Shown: positions 1 to 6,817 of the stretch, in pieces
Layout of the letters: the number at the start of each line of letters is the position of its first letter
How positions within the stretch are numbered: the stretch's first letter is position 1
Assembly (NCBI RefSeq): GCF_913777145.1
Contig: NZ_CAJYPS010000022.1
Coordinates: 44,849-108,848 of the forward strand
Length of the DNA: 64,000 nucleotides
From: an uncultured Roseateles sp.
Lineage (GTDB): Bacteria; Pseudomonadota; Gammaproteobacteria; Burkholderiales; Burkholderiaceae_C
Direction: 5' to 3'
Notes under the pieces: model-generated
Told to the model about the DNA's origin: nothing
Database searches by the model: none
The model's input: the letters and a program-made list of their open reading frames with translations, nothing else
Made by a program: the position numbers and the translations under genes

Positions 1-1
1 G

Positions 2-580
2 TCGCCGCTGCTGGGCTATGTGTTCGGCTCGCTGCTGATGGTGGCCGTGGCCTGGATCTGCCGCGACAAGTCACCGCTGCGCATAGACCGCTGGTTCCGG
101 CGCCTGCAGCTGCTGTCGGCCGGCCTCTACAGCCTGGGCCATGGCGGCAACGATGCGCAGAAGACCATAGGCCTGATCTGGATGCTGCTGATCGCGTCCG
201 GCATGGTGGCCGCCGGTGAGGCTTCGCCGCCGACCTGGGTCATCGTGGCCTGCTACATCGCGATCGGCATGGGCACCATGTTCGGCGGCTGGCGCATCGT
301 GAAGACCATGGGCCAGCGCATCACCAAGCTCAAGCCGGTGGGCGGCTTCTGTGCCGAGACCGGCGGCGCGATGACGCTGTTCCTGGCCACGGCCATGGGC
401 GTGCCGGTGTCGACCACCCACACCATCACCGGCGCCATCGTCGGCGTGGGCTCGGTGCAGCGCGCCGCTGCGGTGCGCTGGGGTGTGGCCGGCAGCATCA
501 TCTGGGCTTGGATCTTCACCATCCCCGCCGCGGCCCTGATGGCCGGCGGCTGCTACTGGCTCAGCCTGCTGCTGTTCTGA
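2..580 (+). CDS. pit: PiT-family inorganic phosphate transporter, C-terminal part (5' truncated)
   Basis: Carboxy-terminal part of a low-affinity inorganic phosphate transporter of the inner membrane. The reading frame is open to the left edge, so the true start lies outside the window. The conserved PiT signature GHGGNDAQKTIG is present about 45 residues into the visible part, followed by hydrophobic segments, and a second family block STTHTITGAIVGVGS lies near the end. The last transmembrane helix ends at the stop codon. The 3' end overlaps by 28 bases the end of the convergent TM2 protein gene. Substrate is inferred from the family; coupling ion cannot be told from this fragment. Confidence 0.93.
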   Translation, partial: SPLLGYVFGSLLMVAVAWICRDKSPLRIDRWFRRLQLLSAGLYSLGHGGNDAQKTIGLIWMLLIASGMVAAGEASPPTWVIVACYIAIGMGTMFGGWRIVKTMGQRITKLKPVGGFCAETGGAMTLFLATAMGVPVSTTHTITGAIVGVGSVQRAAAVRWGVAGSIIWAWIFTIPAAALMAGGCYWLSLLLF

Positions 581-1011
581 TCGGCCTGCGAGGCGCTCTG
601 CGCCTCGAAGTAGCGCTGGGCGCTGAAGGCAATCGTGGCCATCAGCGTGGTGCCCCCCACCAGCAGGCACAGCACCACACCCAGCACCGTGATCCAGCCG
701 CCCGGCGGTGCCGGGTGTTGCGGGTTGTGGCGCGCGTTCCAGCGCTCGTCGGGCGTGAGCCCGTAGACGATGCCGCTGGCCAGCGCGACCACCAGGCTCA
801 GCCCCAGCAGCGGGATCAGCAGCCAGGCGCCGCGGTCGTCCTGGCCCAGTTGCTCCATGCGCTGCACGCCTTCCAGGCCCAGCAGCGTGGGCGGCAGGAA
901 CAGCCAGCCCCAGCCGTCCTTCAGACCGTGCAGGTAGAAGCGGTGCAAGCCGAATGCCCCCAGGCCCAGTGCCAGCCAGGTGGCGACGCCCTTGTGCTTG
1001 ACCCCGCTCAT
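553..1011 (-). CDS. TM2 domain-containing membrane protein
   Basis: Small (152 aa) predicted inner-membrane protein. The N-terminal half carries a TM2-type pair of helices with the typical G-x-x-G-x-H-R-F-Y-L turn (residues about 17-27), and two further hydrophobic segments follow near residues 65-82 and 108-128. Function of TM2 proteins in bacteria is unknown. The ATG overlaps the stop codon of the upstream GNAT gene (ATGA), so the two are probably cotranscribed and translationally coupled. Its end runs into the convergent phosphate transporter gene. Confidence 0.75.
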   Translation of the reverse strand: MSGVKHKGVATWLALGLGAFGLHRFYLHGLKDGWGWLFLPPTLLGLEGVQRMEQLGQDDRGAWLLIPLLGLSLVVALASGIVYGLTPDERWNARHNPQHPAPPGGWITVLGVVLCLLVGGTTLMATIAFSAQRYFEAQSASQADQNSSRLSQ

Positions 1012-1550
1012 GCGGCCGGCGTGCCCGGGGTGCTGTCACCCTGGCCCAGCGTGCGCTGCATCAGCACCACGTCCAGCCAGCGCCCGAACTTCCAGCCGGC
1101 GCTTTTGAGCTGGCCGGTGTGCTCGAAGCCCAGCGCGCGGTGCAGGCCGATGGAGCCGGCGTTGGCCGCGTCGCCTATCACCGCCACCATCTGGCGCGCG
1201 CCCGCCGCCTCGCAGCGCGCGATCAGCTCGGCCAGCAGCAGCCGGCCCACGCCGCGGCCCTGGGCGGCCGGCGCGAGGTAGATGGAGTCCTCGACGAAGA
1301 AGCGGTAGGCCAGGCGTGGGCGGAAGTAGTTCGCGTAGGCGTAGCCCAGCACCTCGCCACCGCTCTCGGCCACCAGATAGGGCAGGCCGCGGCCCAGCAC
1401 CTCGGTGCGGCGGCGCGCCATCTCGGCGGCGTCGGGCACCTCGGTCTCAAAGGTGCCCGTGCCGTGCAACACGGCCTGGGCGTAGATCGCCTGGATGGCG
1501 GGAATGTCTTGTTCGGTGCTGGGACGCAGGAGGAGGGCAGGGGAGCTCAT
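1008..1550 (-). CDS. GNAT N-acetyltransferase, phosphinothricin acetyltransferase-like
   Basis: 180-residue GCN5-related N-acetyltransferase. It resembles the Pat/Bar group: an N-terminal LRPSTEQDIPAIQAIYAQAV segment, the central YRFFVEDSIYL strand, and the acetyl-CoA-binding AQGRGVGRLLLAELI motif (about residues 95-109), then the GFEHTGQLKSAGWKFGRWLD block typical of enzymes acetylating phosphinothricin, methionine sulfoximine or related amino acid analogues. The actual substrate is not readable from sequence. First gene of a two-gene leftward unit with the TM2 protein, and divergent from the rpsP operon about 200 bases away. Confidence 0.85.
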   Translation of the reverse strand: MSSPALLLRPSTEQDIPAIQAIYAQAVLHGTGTFETEVPDAAEMARRRTEVLGRGLPYLVAESGGEVLGYAYANYFRPRLAYRFFVEDSIYLAPAAQGRGVGRLLLAELIARCEAAGARQMVAVIGDAANAGSIGLHRALGFEHTGQLKSAGWKFGRWLDVVLMQRTLGQGDSTPGTPAA

Positions 1551-1582
1551 GAGGCGATGCGGCGAATGGTTGGCGGAAAAGC

Positions 1583-1610
1583 TTTCTGGACCGCCAGACC
1601 AGTTTATAAT
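1583..1610 (+). promoter_or_regulatory. Probable sigma-70 promoter of the rpsP-rimM-trmD operon
   Basis: A consensus -10 hexamer TATAAT occupies 1605-1610. The best -35 partner is weak, TTTCTG at 1583-1588, with a 16-base spacer. Transcription would start near 1617 and give a leader of about 130 nt before the rpsP ATG. The stretch 1551-1748 has no other gene; I see no clear terminator or riboswitch in it. Confidence 0.5.
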
Positions 1611-1748
1611 GCCGGGTTTTGGTGCTGGTCGCAGGTGGCTGCGGCGTATCTACGGCATCAGTCCCGACAGGGTGTCCTGTCAAACCCGATCTGCTCGCCC
1701 TGAGTGTCTCCTGGTGCGGTGGTCGCCCCTAATCGTTTAGGAAACATC

Positions 1749-2006
1749 ATGGTTGTGATTCGTCTGTCCCGCGGCGGCTCCAAGAAGCGCCCCTTCTACA
1801 ACATCGTCGTCGCCAACAGCCAAAACCGTCGTGACGGCCGCTTCATCGAGCGCGTGGGCTTCTACAACCCCGTGGCTTCCGGCGCTGCCGAAAAGCTGCG
1901 CGTGGCTCAGGACCGCGTGAGCTACTGGGTGGGCGTTGGCGCGCAGATGTCGCCGACCGTGGCTCGCCTGGTGGGCGATGCTCAGAAGGCCGCTGTCGCT
2001 GCCTAA
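1749..2006 (+). CDS. rpsP: 30S ribosomal protein S16
   Basis: 85-residue small-subunit ribosomal protein S16, needed for 30S assembly. It begins [20 protein letters not shown], the standard start of the family, and holds the [14 protein letters not shown] block. An upstream in-frame GTG at 1704 would only add a non-conserved 15-residue tail, so the ATG at 1749 is chosen. First gene of the classic S16-RimM-TrmD block; rimM starts about 4 bases after the stop. Confidence 0.98.
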   Translation: MVVIRLSRGGSKKRPFYNIVVANSQNRRDGRFIERVGFYNPVASGAAEKLRVAQDRVSYWVGVGAQMSPTVARLVGDAQKAAVAA

Positions 2007-2010
2007 GCAC

Positions 2011-2610
2011 GTGGCAGGCAACAAGCCTCAGCAAGACGGCGCCTCGGCGCCGTCTTTTGCTTCTGAAGCCCCCTGGCCCGACGACCTGGTGCAGGTCGGC
2101 CACATCCTGGACGCCTGGGGCGTCAAGGGCTGGTTCAAGGTCCAGGCCTATTCGCAGCAGGCGGATGCGCTGTTCAGCGCCAAGCGCTGGTTCCTGAAGA
2201 GTGGCGGCCCCAAGCCGGCCCGGCGCGAGCTCAAGATCAGCTCGATGCGCGAGCACGGCGAAGGCCTGGTTGCGCATGCGGCCGGCATCGAGGACCGCAA
2301 CGGCGCAGAGGCGCTCAAGGGCTTCGAGCTCTTCATCTCCCGCAGCGATTTCCCCAAGGCCGGCGACGGCGAGTACTACTGGGTGGACCTGATCGGCCTG
2401 GACGTGCTCAACCGCGAGTCGCAGGCGCTGGGCCGGGTCGTGGGCCTGATAGACACGGGCCCGCACTGCGTGCTGCGCATCGTGCCGGAAGGCCTGCCCG
2501 AGCCGGTCAAGCCGGACCAGGAGCGCCTGATCCCCTTCGTGGACGCCTTTGTCGACGGCGTGGACTTGGCGGCGCGCCAGATCCGCGTGGACTGGGGCGT
2601 GGACTACTGA
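2011..2610 (+). CDS. rimM: Ribosome maturation factor RimM
   Basis: Factor that binds S19 in the 30S head and assists 16S rRNA processing. The RimM N-terminal barrel starts at [18 protein letters not shown] and the PRC-barrel segment contains [16 protein letters not shown]; the protein ends [11 protein letters not shown], typical of the family. The start is uncertain: GTG 2011, four bases after rpsP, gives 199 aa, while an in-frame ATG at 1978 lies inside rpsP. No strong ribosome binding site is visible, so translational coupling to rpsP is likely. The first 30 residues are low complexity and not conserved. Confidence 0.93.
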   Translation: MAGNKPQQDGASAPSFASEAPWPDDLVQVGHILDAWGVKGWFKVQAYSQQADALFSAKRWFLKSGGPKPARRELKISSMREHGEGLVAHAAGIEDRNGAEALKGFELFISRSDFPKAGDGEYYWVDLIGLDVLNRESQALGRVVGLIDTGPHCVLRIVPEGLPEPVKPDQERLIPFVDAFVDGVDLAARQIRVDWGVDY

Positions 2611-2626
2611 GCGCTTGAGCCGCGGC

Positions 2627-3403
2627 ATGCGCTTCGACGTCCTGACCATCTTCCCGGAGCTGTTCGCGCCGCATCTCACGCATGGCGTGACGCGGCGCGC
2701 CTTCGAGCGCGGGCAGGTCGACGTGCGCTTCTGGCCGCTGCGCGACTTCACCGAAGACAACTACCGCCGCGTGGATGACCGCCCCTATGGCGGCGGCCCC
2801 GGCATGGTGATGCTGGCCGAGCCGCTGGAGCGTGCGCTGGCCGCGGCGCGTGCCGACCGCGGCGAGGCCGCGCCGGTGGTTATCCACTTCACGCCCACCG
2901 GCCGGCGCATCGACCAGGCGCTGGTGCAGGAACTGGCCGCCGGCCCCGGCGCGTTCCTGCTGTGCGGCCGCTACGAGGGCATAGACCAGCGCGTGCTGGA
3001 CCGCCACGTGACGCTGGAGCTCAGCCTGGGCGACTTTGTGCTGTCCGGCGGTGAACTGCCGGCCATCGCGTTGCTGGATGCGATCGCGCGGCTGCAGGAC
3101 GGCGTGCTGGGCGATGCTCAGTCCCATCAGCAGGACAGCTTCTCCGACGGTCTGCTGGACTGCCCGCACTACAGCCGGCCCGAGCTGCTGCCGGCCGACG
3201 GCGAGGGGCCCGAGCGGCCGGTGCCCGCGGTGCTGCTGTCCGGGCATCACGCCGACATTCGGCGCTGGCGCCGCGAACGCTCGCTGGCGCTGACCGCCGA
3301 GCGACGGCCCGAGCTGATTGCCGCGGCGCGCGCCGCTGGTCGGCTGAGCAAGGCCGACGAGGCCTTCCTGGCGAAGCTCGCACGCGGTGAGGCCCAGGGC
3401 TGA
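2627..3403 (+). CDS. trmD: tRNA (guanine(37)-N1)-methyltransferase TrmD
   Basis: SPOUT-family methyltransferase that makes m1G37 in tRNAs reading CNN codons and so prevents +1 frameshifting. 258 aa from the ATG at 2627 ([13 protein letters not shown], the conserved start). The SAM-binding knot is visible in [11 protein letters not shown] and in [14 protein letters not shown]. It lies 16 bases after rimM. A TTG at 2615 is an alternative start with little effect. The operon appears to end here because rplS has its own promoter-like sequence downstream. Confidence 0.97.
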   Translation: MRFDVLTIFPELFAPHLTHGVTRRAFERGQVDVRFWPLRDFTEDNYRRVDDRPYGGGPGMVMLAEPLERALAAARADRGEAAPVVIHFTPTGRRIDQALVQELAAGPGAFLLCGRYEGIDQRVLDRHVTLELSLGDFVLSGGELPAIALLDAIARLQDGVLGDAQSHQQDSFSDGLLDCPHYSRPELLPADGEGPERPVPAVLLSGHHADIRRWRRERSLALTAERRPELIAAARAAGRLSKADEAFLAKLARGEAQG

Positions 3404-3411
3404 GGGCCGGC

Positions 3412-3440
3412 TAGGCAATCCAGACCTGCCCGGTTATACT
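3412..3440 (+). promoter_or_regulatory. Candidate promoter for rplS
   Basis: TAGGCA (3412-3417) and TATACT (3435-3440) are separated by exactly 17 bases, a plausible sigma-70 promoter in the 172-base gap between trmD and rplS. Between it and rplS there is a small hairpin, CTGGCG-TGC-CGCCAG at about 3460-3474, of unknown relevance. Confidence 0.45.
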
Positions 3441-3575
3441 CGTGGGCTTTTGTCGATCCTCTGGCGTGCCGCCAGTGGGCCGTGATGCCGGGCTCTTCTA
3501 GAGCTCGACGCATGTGGGTGCCGCTGGCAACAAACTCCTTTCAACACCGCCGCCAAGATCGCCTTCGGAGAAACC

Positions 3576-3929
3576 ATGGATCTGATCCAGACCCTCGAGC
3601 AAGAAGAAATTGCTCGCCTCGGCAAGACCATCCCCGCCTTCGCCCCCGGCGACACGGTGATCGTCAGCGTCAACGTCGTTGAAGGCACCCGCAAGCGCGT
3701 GCAGGCCTACGAAGGCGTCGTGATCGCCCGCCGCAACCGTGGCCTGAACAGCAGCTTCATCGTGCGCAAGATGTCCAGCGGCGAAGGCGTGGAGCGTACG
3801 TTCCAGCTGTACAGCCCGCTGATCGCTTCCATCGAAGTGAAGCGTCGCGGCGATGTGCGTCGTGCCAAGCTGTACTACCTGCGTGAGCGTTCGGGCAAGT
3901 CGGCGCGCATCAAGGAAAAGCTGGCCTGA
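3576..3929 (+). CDS. rplS: 50S ribosomal protein L19
   Basis: 117-residue large-subunit protein at the 30S-50S interface. The sequence opens [20 protein letters not shown], has the [31 protein letters not shown] core and ends [12 protein letters not shown], all family-typical. A good ribosome binding site (GGAG) lies about 8 bases before the ATG. It belongs to the usual S16-RimM-TrmD-L19 neighbourhood but sits 172 bases behind trmD with a promoter-like sequence between, and is followed by a rho-independent terminator. Confidence 0.98.
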   Translation: MDLIQTLEQEEIARLGKTIPAFAPGDTVIVSVNVVEGTRKRVQAYEGVVIARRNRGLNSSFIVRKMSSGEGVERTFQLYSPLIASIEVKRRGDVRRAKLYYLRERSGKSARIKEKLA

Positions 3930-3970
3930 TGTTCCGGGCTGGCCCGTCCAGCCCCGGTTCAACAAGCCCC

Positions 3971-4008
3971 AAGCCGCCTGGAGTTCTGCTCCCGGCGGCT
4001 TTTTCTTT
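3971..4008 (+). terminator. Rho-independent terminator of rplS
   Basis: AGCCGCC (3972-3978) pairs with GGCGGCT (3994-4000) and is followed directly by a T-rich run (TTTTTCTTT). Confidence 0.85.
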
Positions 4009-4032
4009 CCGCGCTCGCCCTATGCTGCTGCC

Positions 4033-4713
4033 ATGAACCGGCCTCGAATCGTGAACCCGCAACTCGCGCCGCTGGTGGCGGTGGACGAGGGCCTGCCGCC
4101 GGTGCCCGCCGAGCGGCTCACCGCGCAGTCGCTGCGCGAGCGTCTGAGCGCGCCGCCGCCCTGGGAGCCCGAATTCCGCGGCGACGGTGCCCGTTTTGCC
4201 GACCGAGCGCCCGCAGGGGCGGCCGTGCTGGTGCCTCTGGTGCAGCGGGCCCAGGGCCTGCAACTGCTGCTGACGCGGCGCACCGATCACCTGCGCGACC
4301 ATGCGGGCCAGATCAGCTTTCCCGGCGGCCGCGTGGAGCCCGAGGATGACGGCCCGGTCGCCACCGCGCTGCGCGAAACCGAGGAGGAGATCGGCCTGGA
4401 CCGCGCCCACATCGAGGTGCTGGGCCAGTTGCCGGTTTACTCGACCGTGACCGCCTTCCAGGTCACGCCGGTCGTGGGCCTGGTGCAGCCCGGCTTCGAG
4501 CTGCGCCTGGACAGCGGCGAGGTGGCCGAGGCCTTCGAGGTGCCGCTGAGCTTTCTGATGACGCCCGCCCACCATCAGCACCGGCGCGTGGCCTTCGACA
4601 GCGGCGAGCGCCGCTTCGTCGCCATGCCCTGGCAGGCTGAGGGCCGCGAATACTTCATCTGGGGCGCCACCGCAGCCATGCTGCGCAACCTCTACCGGCT
4701 GCTGTCCGCCTGA
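4033..4713 (+). CDS. Nudix hydrolase, CoA pyrophosphatase type
   Basis: 226-residue Nudix enzyme expected to split coenzyme A into 3',5'-ADP and 4'-phosphopantetheine. The CoA-pyrophosphatase signature (LLLTRRT..LRDHAGQISFPGG, residues 78-99) runs straight into the Nudix box GGRVEPEDDGPVATALRETEEEIG (98-121), with the metal-binding RETEEE present. ATG 4033 is chosen because conserved sequence begins soon after and a TATGCT hexamer at 4021-4026 lies six bases upstream, compatible with a leaderless transcript; there is no Shine-Dalgarno sequence. Next to a CobD/CbiB-like gene on the same strand. Confidence 0.9.
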   Translation: MNRPRIVNPQLAPLVAVDEGLPPVPAERLTAQSLRERLSAPPPWEPEFRGDGARFADRAPAGAAVLVPLVQRAQGLQLLLTRRTDHLRDHAGQISFPGGRVEPEDDGPVATALRETEEEIGLDRAHIEVLGQLPVYSTVTAFQVTPVVGLVQPGFELRLDSGEVAEAFEVPLSFLMTPAHHQHRRVAFDSGERRFVAMPWQAEGREYFIWGATAAMLRNLYRLLSA

Positions 4714-4745
4714 GCGGGCCCCAGTCGGCACTATCATCCGCGGCC

Positions 4746-5735
4746 ATGAATTTCTTTGCGGTGCTGCTGGCCCTGTTGTGCGAGCAGCTCAAACCTCTGC
4801 GGCACGGCAACCGCGTCCACGAAGCGGTGATCGGCTGGGTCCGCTGGACCGGACGCAACTTCGACGCGGGCCATGAGCGCCACGCGGTGGTGGTGTGGGC
4901 CATCACCGTGCTGGTGCCGGGCCTGCTGGTGGCCGTGCTGTACTGGGTGTTCCGGCATTTCAGCGTGCTGCTGGCGCTGGCGCTGGACGTGGCCATCCTC
5001 TACCTGACGCTGGGCTTCCGGCAGTTCAGCCACTACTTCACCGACATCCGCGAGGCGCTGGAGCGGGGCGACGACCTGACCGCGCGCCAGCTGCTGGCCG
5101 AGTGGCGCCACCTGGACGCCAGCGAGTTGCCGCGCACCGAGCTGATCCGTCATGTGATCGAGCATTCGCTGCTGGCCGCGCACCGCCATGTGTTCGGCGT
5201 GTTCTTCTGGTTCGTGCTGTGCTCCACGCTGGGCCTGGGCCCGGCGGGCGCGGTGATCTACCGCATGGCCGAGTTCGCGGGCCGCTACTGGGCCTTCAAG
5301 AGCCGCACGCTGGACGCACCCACCAACGAGCGCCTGCTGGCGCTGTCGCGCCAGGCCTTTGGCTGGATAGACCACCTGCCGGCGCGCCTCACGGCGACAG
5401 GTTTTGCCATCGTGGGCAATTTCGAGGAGGCGGTGAACGGCTGGCGCCGTGACGCCAAGCTGTGGCTGCATCCCAACGAGGGCATCATCCTGGCATCCGC
5501 CGCGGGCGCTGTGGGCCTGCAGCTGGGCGGCGCGGCCGCGCCCGGCGTGACGCCGGACCGCAGCAAGACCTTCGATTTCGGCTCCGAGCCCGAGGCCACC
5601 GGCGCCGCCGGTTCCACCGCCGGCGTGCCGCCCCAGCTGGGCCACCTGCAGAGCGTGGTGGGCCTGGTGTGGCGCTCGGTCGTGCTGTGGATGCTGCTGC
5701 TGGCGCTGCTGACGCTGGCCAACCTGGTCGGCTGA
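4746..5735 (+). CDS. CobD/CbiB-family membrane protein
   Basis: 329-residue integral membrane protein of the CobD/CbiB family, whose founding members make adenosylcobinamide phosphate by amidating adenosylcobyric acid. Family-like parts include the N-terminal LCEQLKPLRHGNRVHE, several hydrophobic segments (about 58-95 and 152-175) and the loop LDHLPARLTATGFAIVGNFEEAVNGW near residues 215-240. A hydrophobic helix closes the protein. No other cobalamin gene is nearby, so a cobalamin role is uncertain; such isolated copies are often labelled only by family. A TATCAT hexamer at 4732-4737 is eight bases before the ATG and no ribosome binding site is seen. Confidence 0.75.
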   Translation: MNFFAVLLALLCEQLKPLRHGNRVHEAVIGWVRWTGRNFDAGHERHAVVVWAITVLVPGLLVAVLYWVFRHFSVLLALALDVAILYLTLGFRQFSHYFTDIREALERGDDLTARQLLAEWRHLDASELPRTELIRHVIEHSLLAAHRHVFGVFFWFVLCSTLGLGPAGAVIYRMAEFAGRYWAFKSRTLDAPTNERLLALSRQAFGWIDHLPARLTATGFAIVGNFEEAVNGWRRDAKLWLHPNEGIILASAAGAVGLQLGGAAAPGVTPDRSKTFDFGSEPEATGAAGSTAGVPPQLGHLQSVVGLVWRSVVLWMLLLALLTLANLVG

Positions 5736-5757
5736 GCCCTCGGCCTCCGCTTCAGCC

Positions 5758-6816
5758 TCAGCCGGGCAGCTGCCCCACCGCGCTGGCCACGGCCAGCAGC
5801 TCGTGATCCGCCGGCACCGGCCGGCTCACGCCCGCCACCTCGTCCAGCGGCACCGACACGATGCGGTCGCCGCGCAGCGCCACCATGCGCTGGCGCTCGC
5901 CGGCCAGCACCGCACGCGCCGCGGCCACACCGAAGCGGGTGGACAGCACGCGGTCGAAGCTGCTGGGCGCACCGCCACGCTGCAAATGGCCCAGCAGGCT
6001 GTAGCGCACCTCGATGGCCGCGCCCCAGCGCGCCTGCAGCGCCGCCTGCAGCGGCAGGCCGGCGCCGGCCAGCGTGAGCCGGCCGTCGAAAGCGTCGCCC
6101 TGCAGTTGGCGGGGCAGCTCGGGCAGTTGCATGCCCTCGGCCAGGCAGACCAGCGCATAGCCCTGGGCTGCGATGCGGCGTTCGCAGTGCGTGGCCAGCT
6201 GCTCCAGCGTGAAGCCGCGCTCGGGAATGAGGATGGCATCCGCGCCGCCGGCGATGCCGCCTTCCAGCGCGATCCAGCCGGCATGCCGGCCCATGGTCTC
6301 CAGCAGCATCACTCGGCCGTGGCTGCGTGCGGTGGTCTGCAGCCGGTTCAGCGCATCCGCCACGACCGCGACCGCGGAATCAAAGCCGAAGCTGCGCTCG
6401 TTGCCGACGATGTCGTTGTCTATGGTCTTGGGCACACCGATGACCGGCAGGCCCAGGCGGCCGAAGCGCTCGGCGATGGTCATGGTGCCGTCGCCGCCTA
6501 TGGCCACCAGCAGGTCCAGCCCCAGCGACTGCGCAAAGGCCAGCGCGTCGCCCGACACGTCGGCGCCGCCGGCGCCGAAGTAATGGAAGGGGTCGGCCCG
6601 GTTGTGCGTGCCCAGCACCGTGCCGCCCTCGGCAAGCAGGTCGCGCACCCGGGGCTCGTCCAGCGGCTGGGCGCGCCGCTCGATCAGGCCCAGGAAGCCG
6701 CGTTCTATGCCGGTGACCCGGCTCACGCCGGCCTCCAGCAGCGCCAGCGTCACCGCGCGAATGACGGCATTCAGGCCCGGGCAGTCGCCCCCGCCGGTCA
6801 GCAGGCCGATGTGCAT
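5758..6816 (-). CDS. pfkA: 6-phosphofructokinase, group III type
   Basis: 352-residue phosphofructokinase of the PFK-A superfamily, phosphorylating fructose 6-phosphate to the 1,6-bisphosphate. Visible motifs: N-terminal GLLTGGGDCPGLNAVIR, GGDGT (residues 107-111), PKTIDNDIVG (129-138) with the catalytic Asp133, and METMGRHAGWIAL-type block LLETMGRHAGWIAL. At the phosphoryl-donor positions it has Gly110 (ATP-like) and Lys130 (pyrophosphate-like), so donor choice is not settled by sequence alone. Its ATG lies one base after the stop of the upstream S9 peptidase gene. Confidence 0.92.
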   Translation of the reverse strand: MHIGLLTGGGDCPGLNAVIRAVTLALLEAGVSRVTGIERGFLGLIERRAQPLDEPRVRDLLAEGGTVLGTHNRADPFHYFGAGGADVSGDALAFAQSLGLDLLVAIGGDGTMTIAERFGRLGLPVIGVPKTIDNDIVGNERSFGFDSAVAVVADALNRLQTTARSHGRVMLLETMGRHAGWIALEGGIAGGADAILIPERGFTLEQLATHCERRIAAQGYALVCLAEGMQLPELPRQLQGDAFDGRLTLAGAGLPLQAALQARWGAAIEVRYSLLGHLQRGGAPSSFDRVLSTRFGVAAARAVLAGERQRMVALRGDRIVSVPLDEVAGVSRPVPADHELLAVASAVGQLPG

Positions 6817-6817
6817 G

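Noticed and set aside
1704..1748. GTG extension of rpsP
   Set aside because: Adds non-conserved residues before the family start [10 protein letters not shown].
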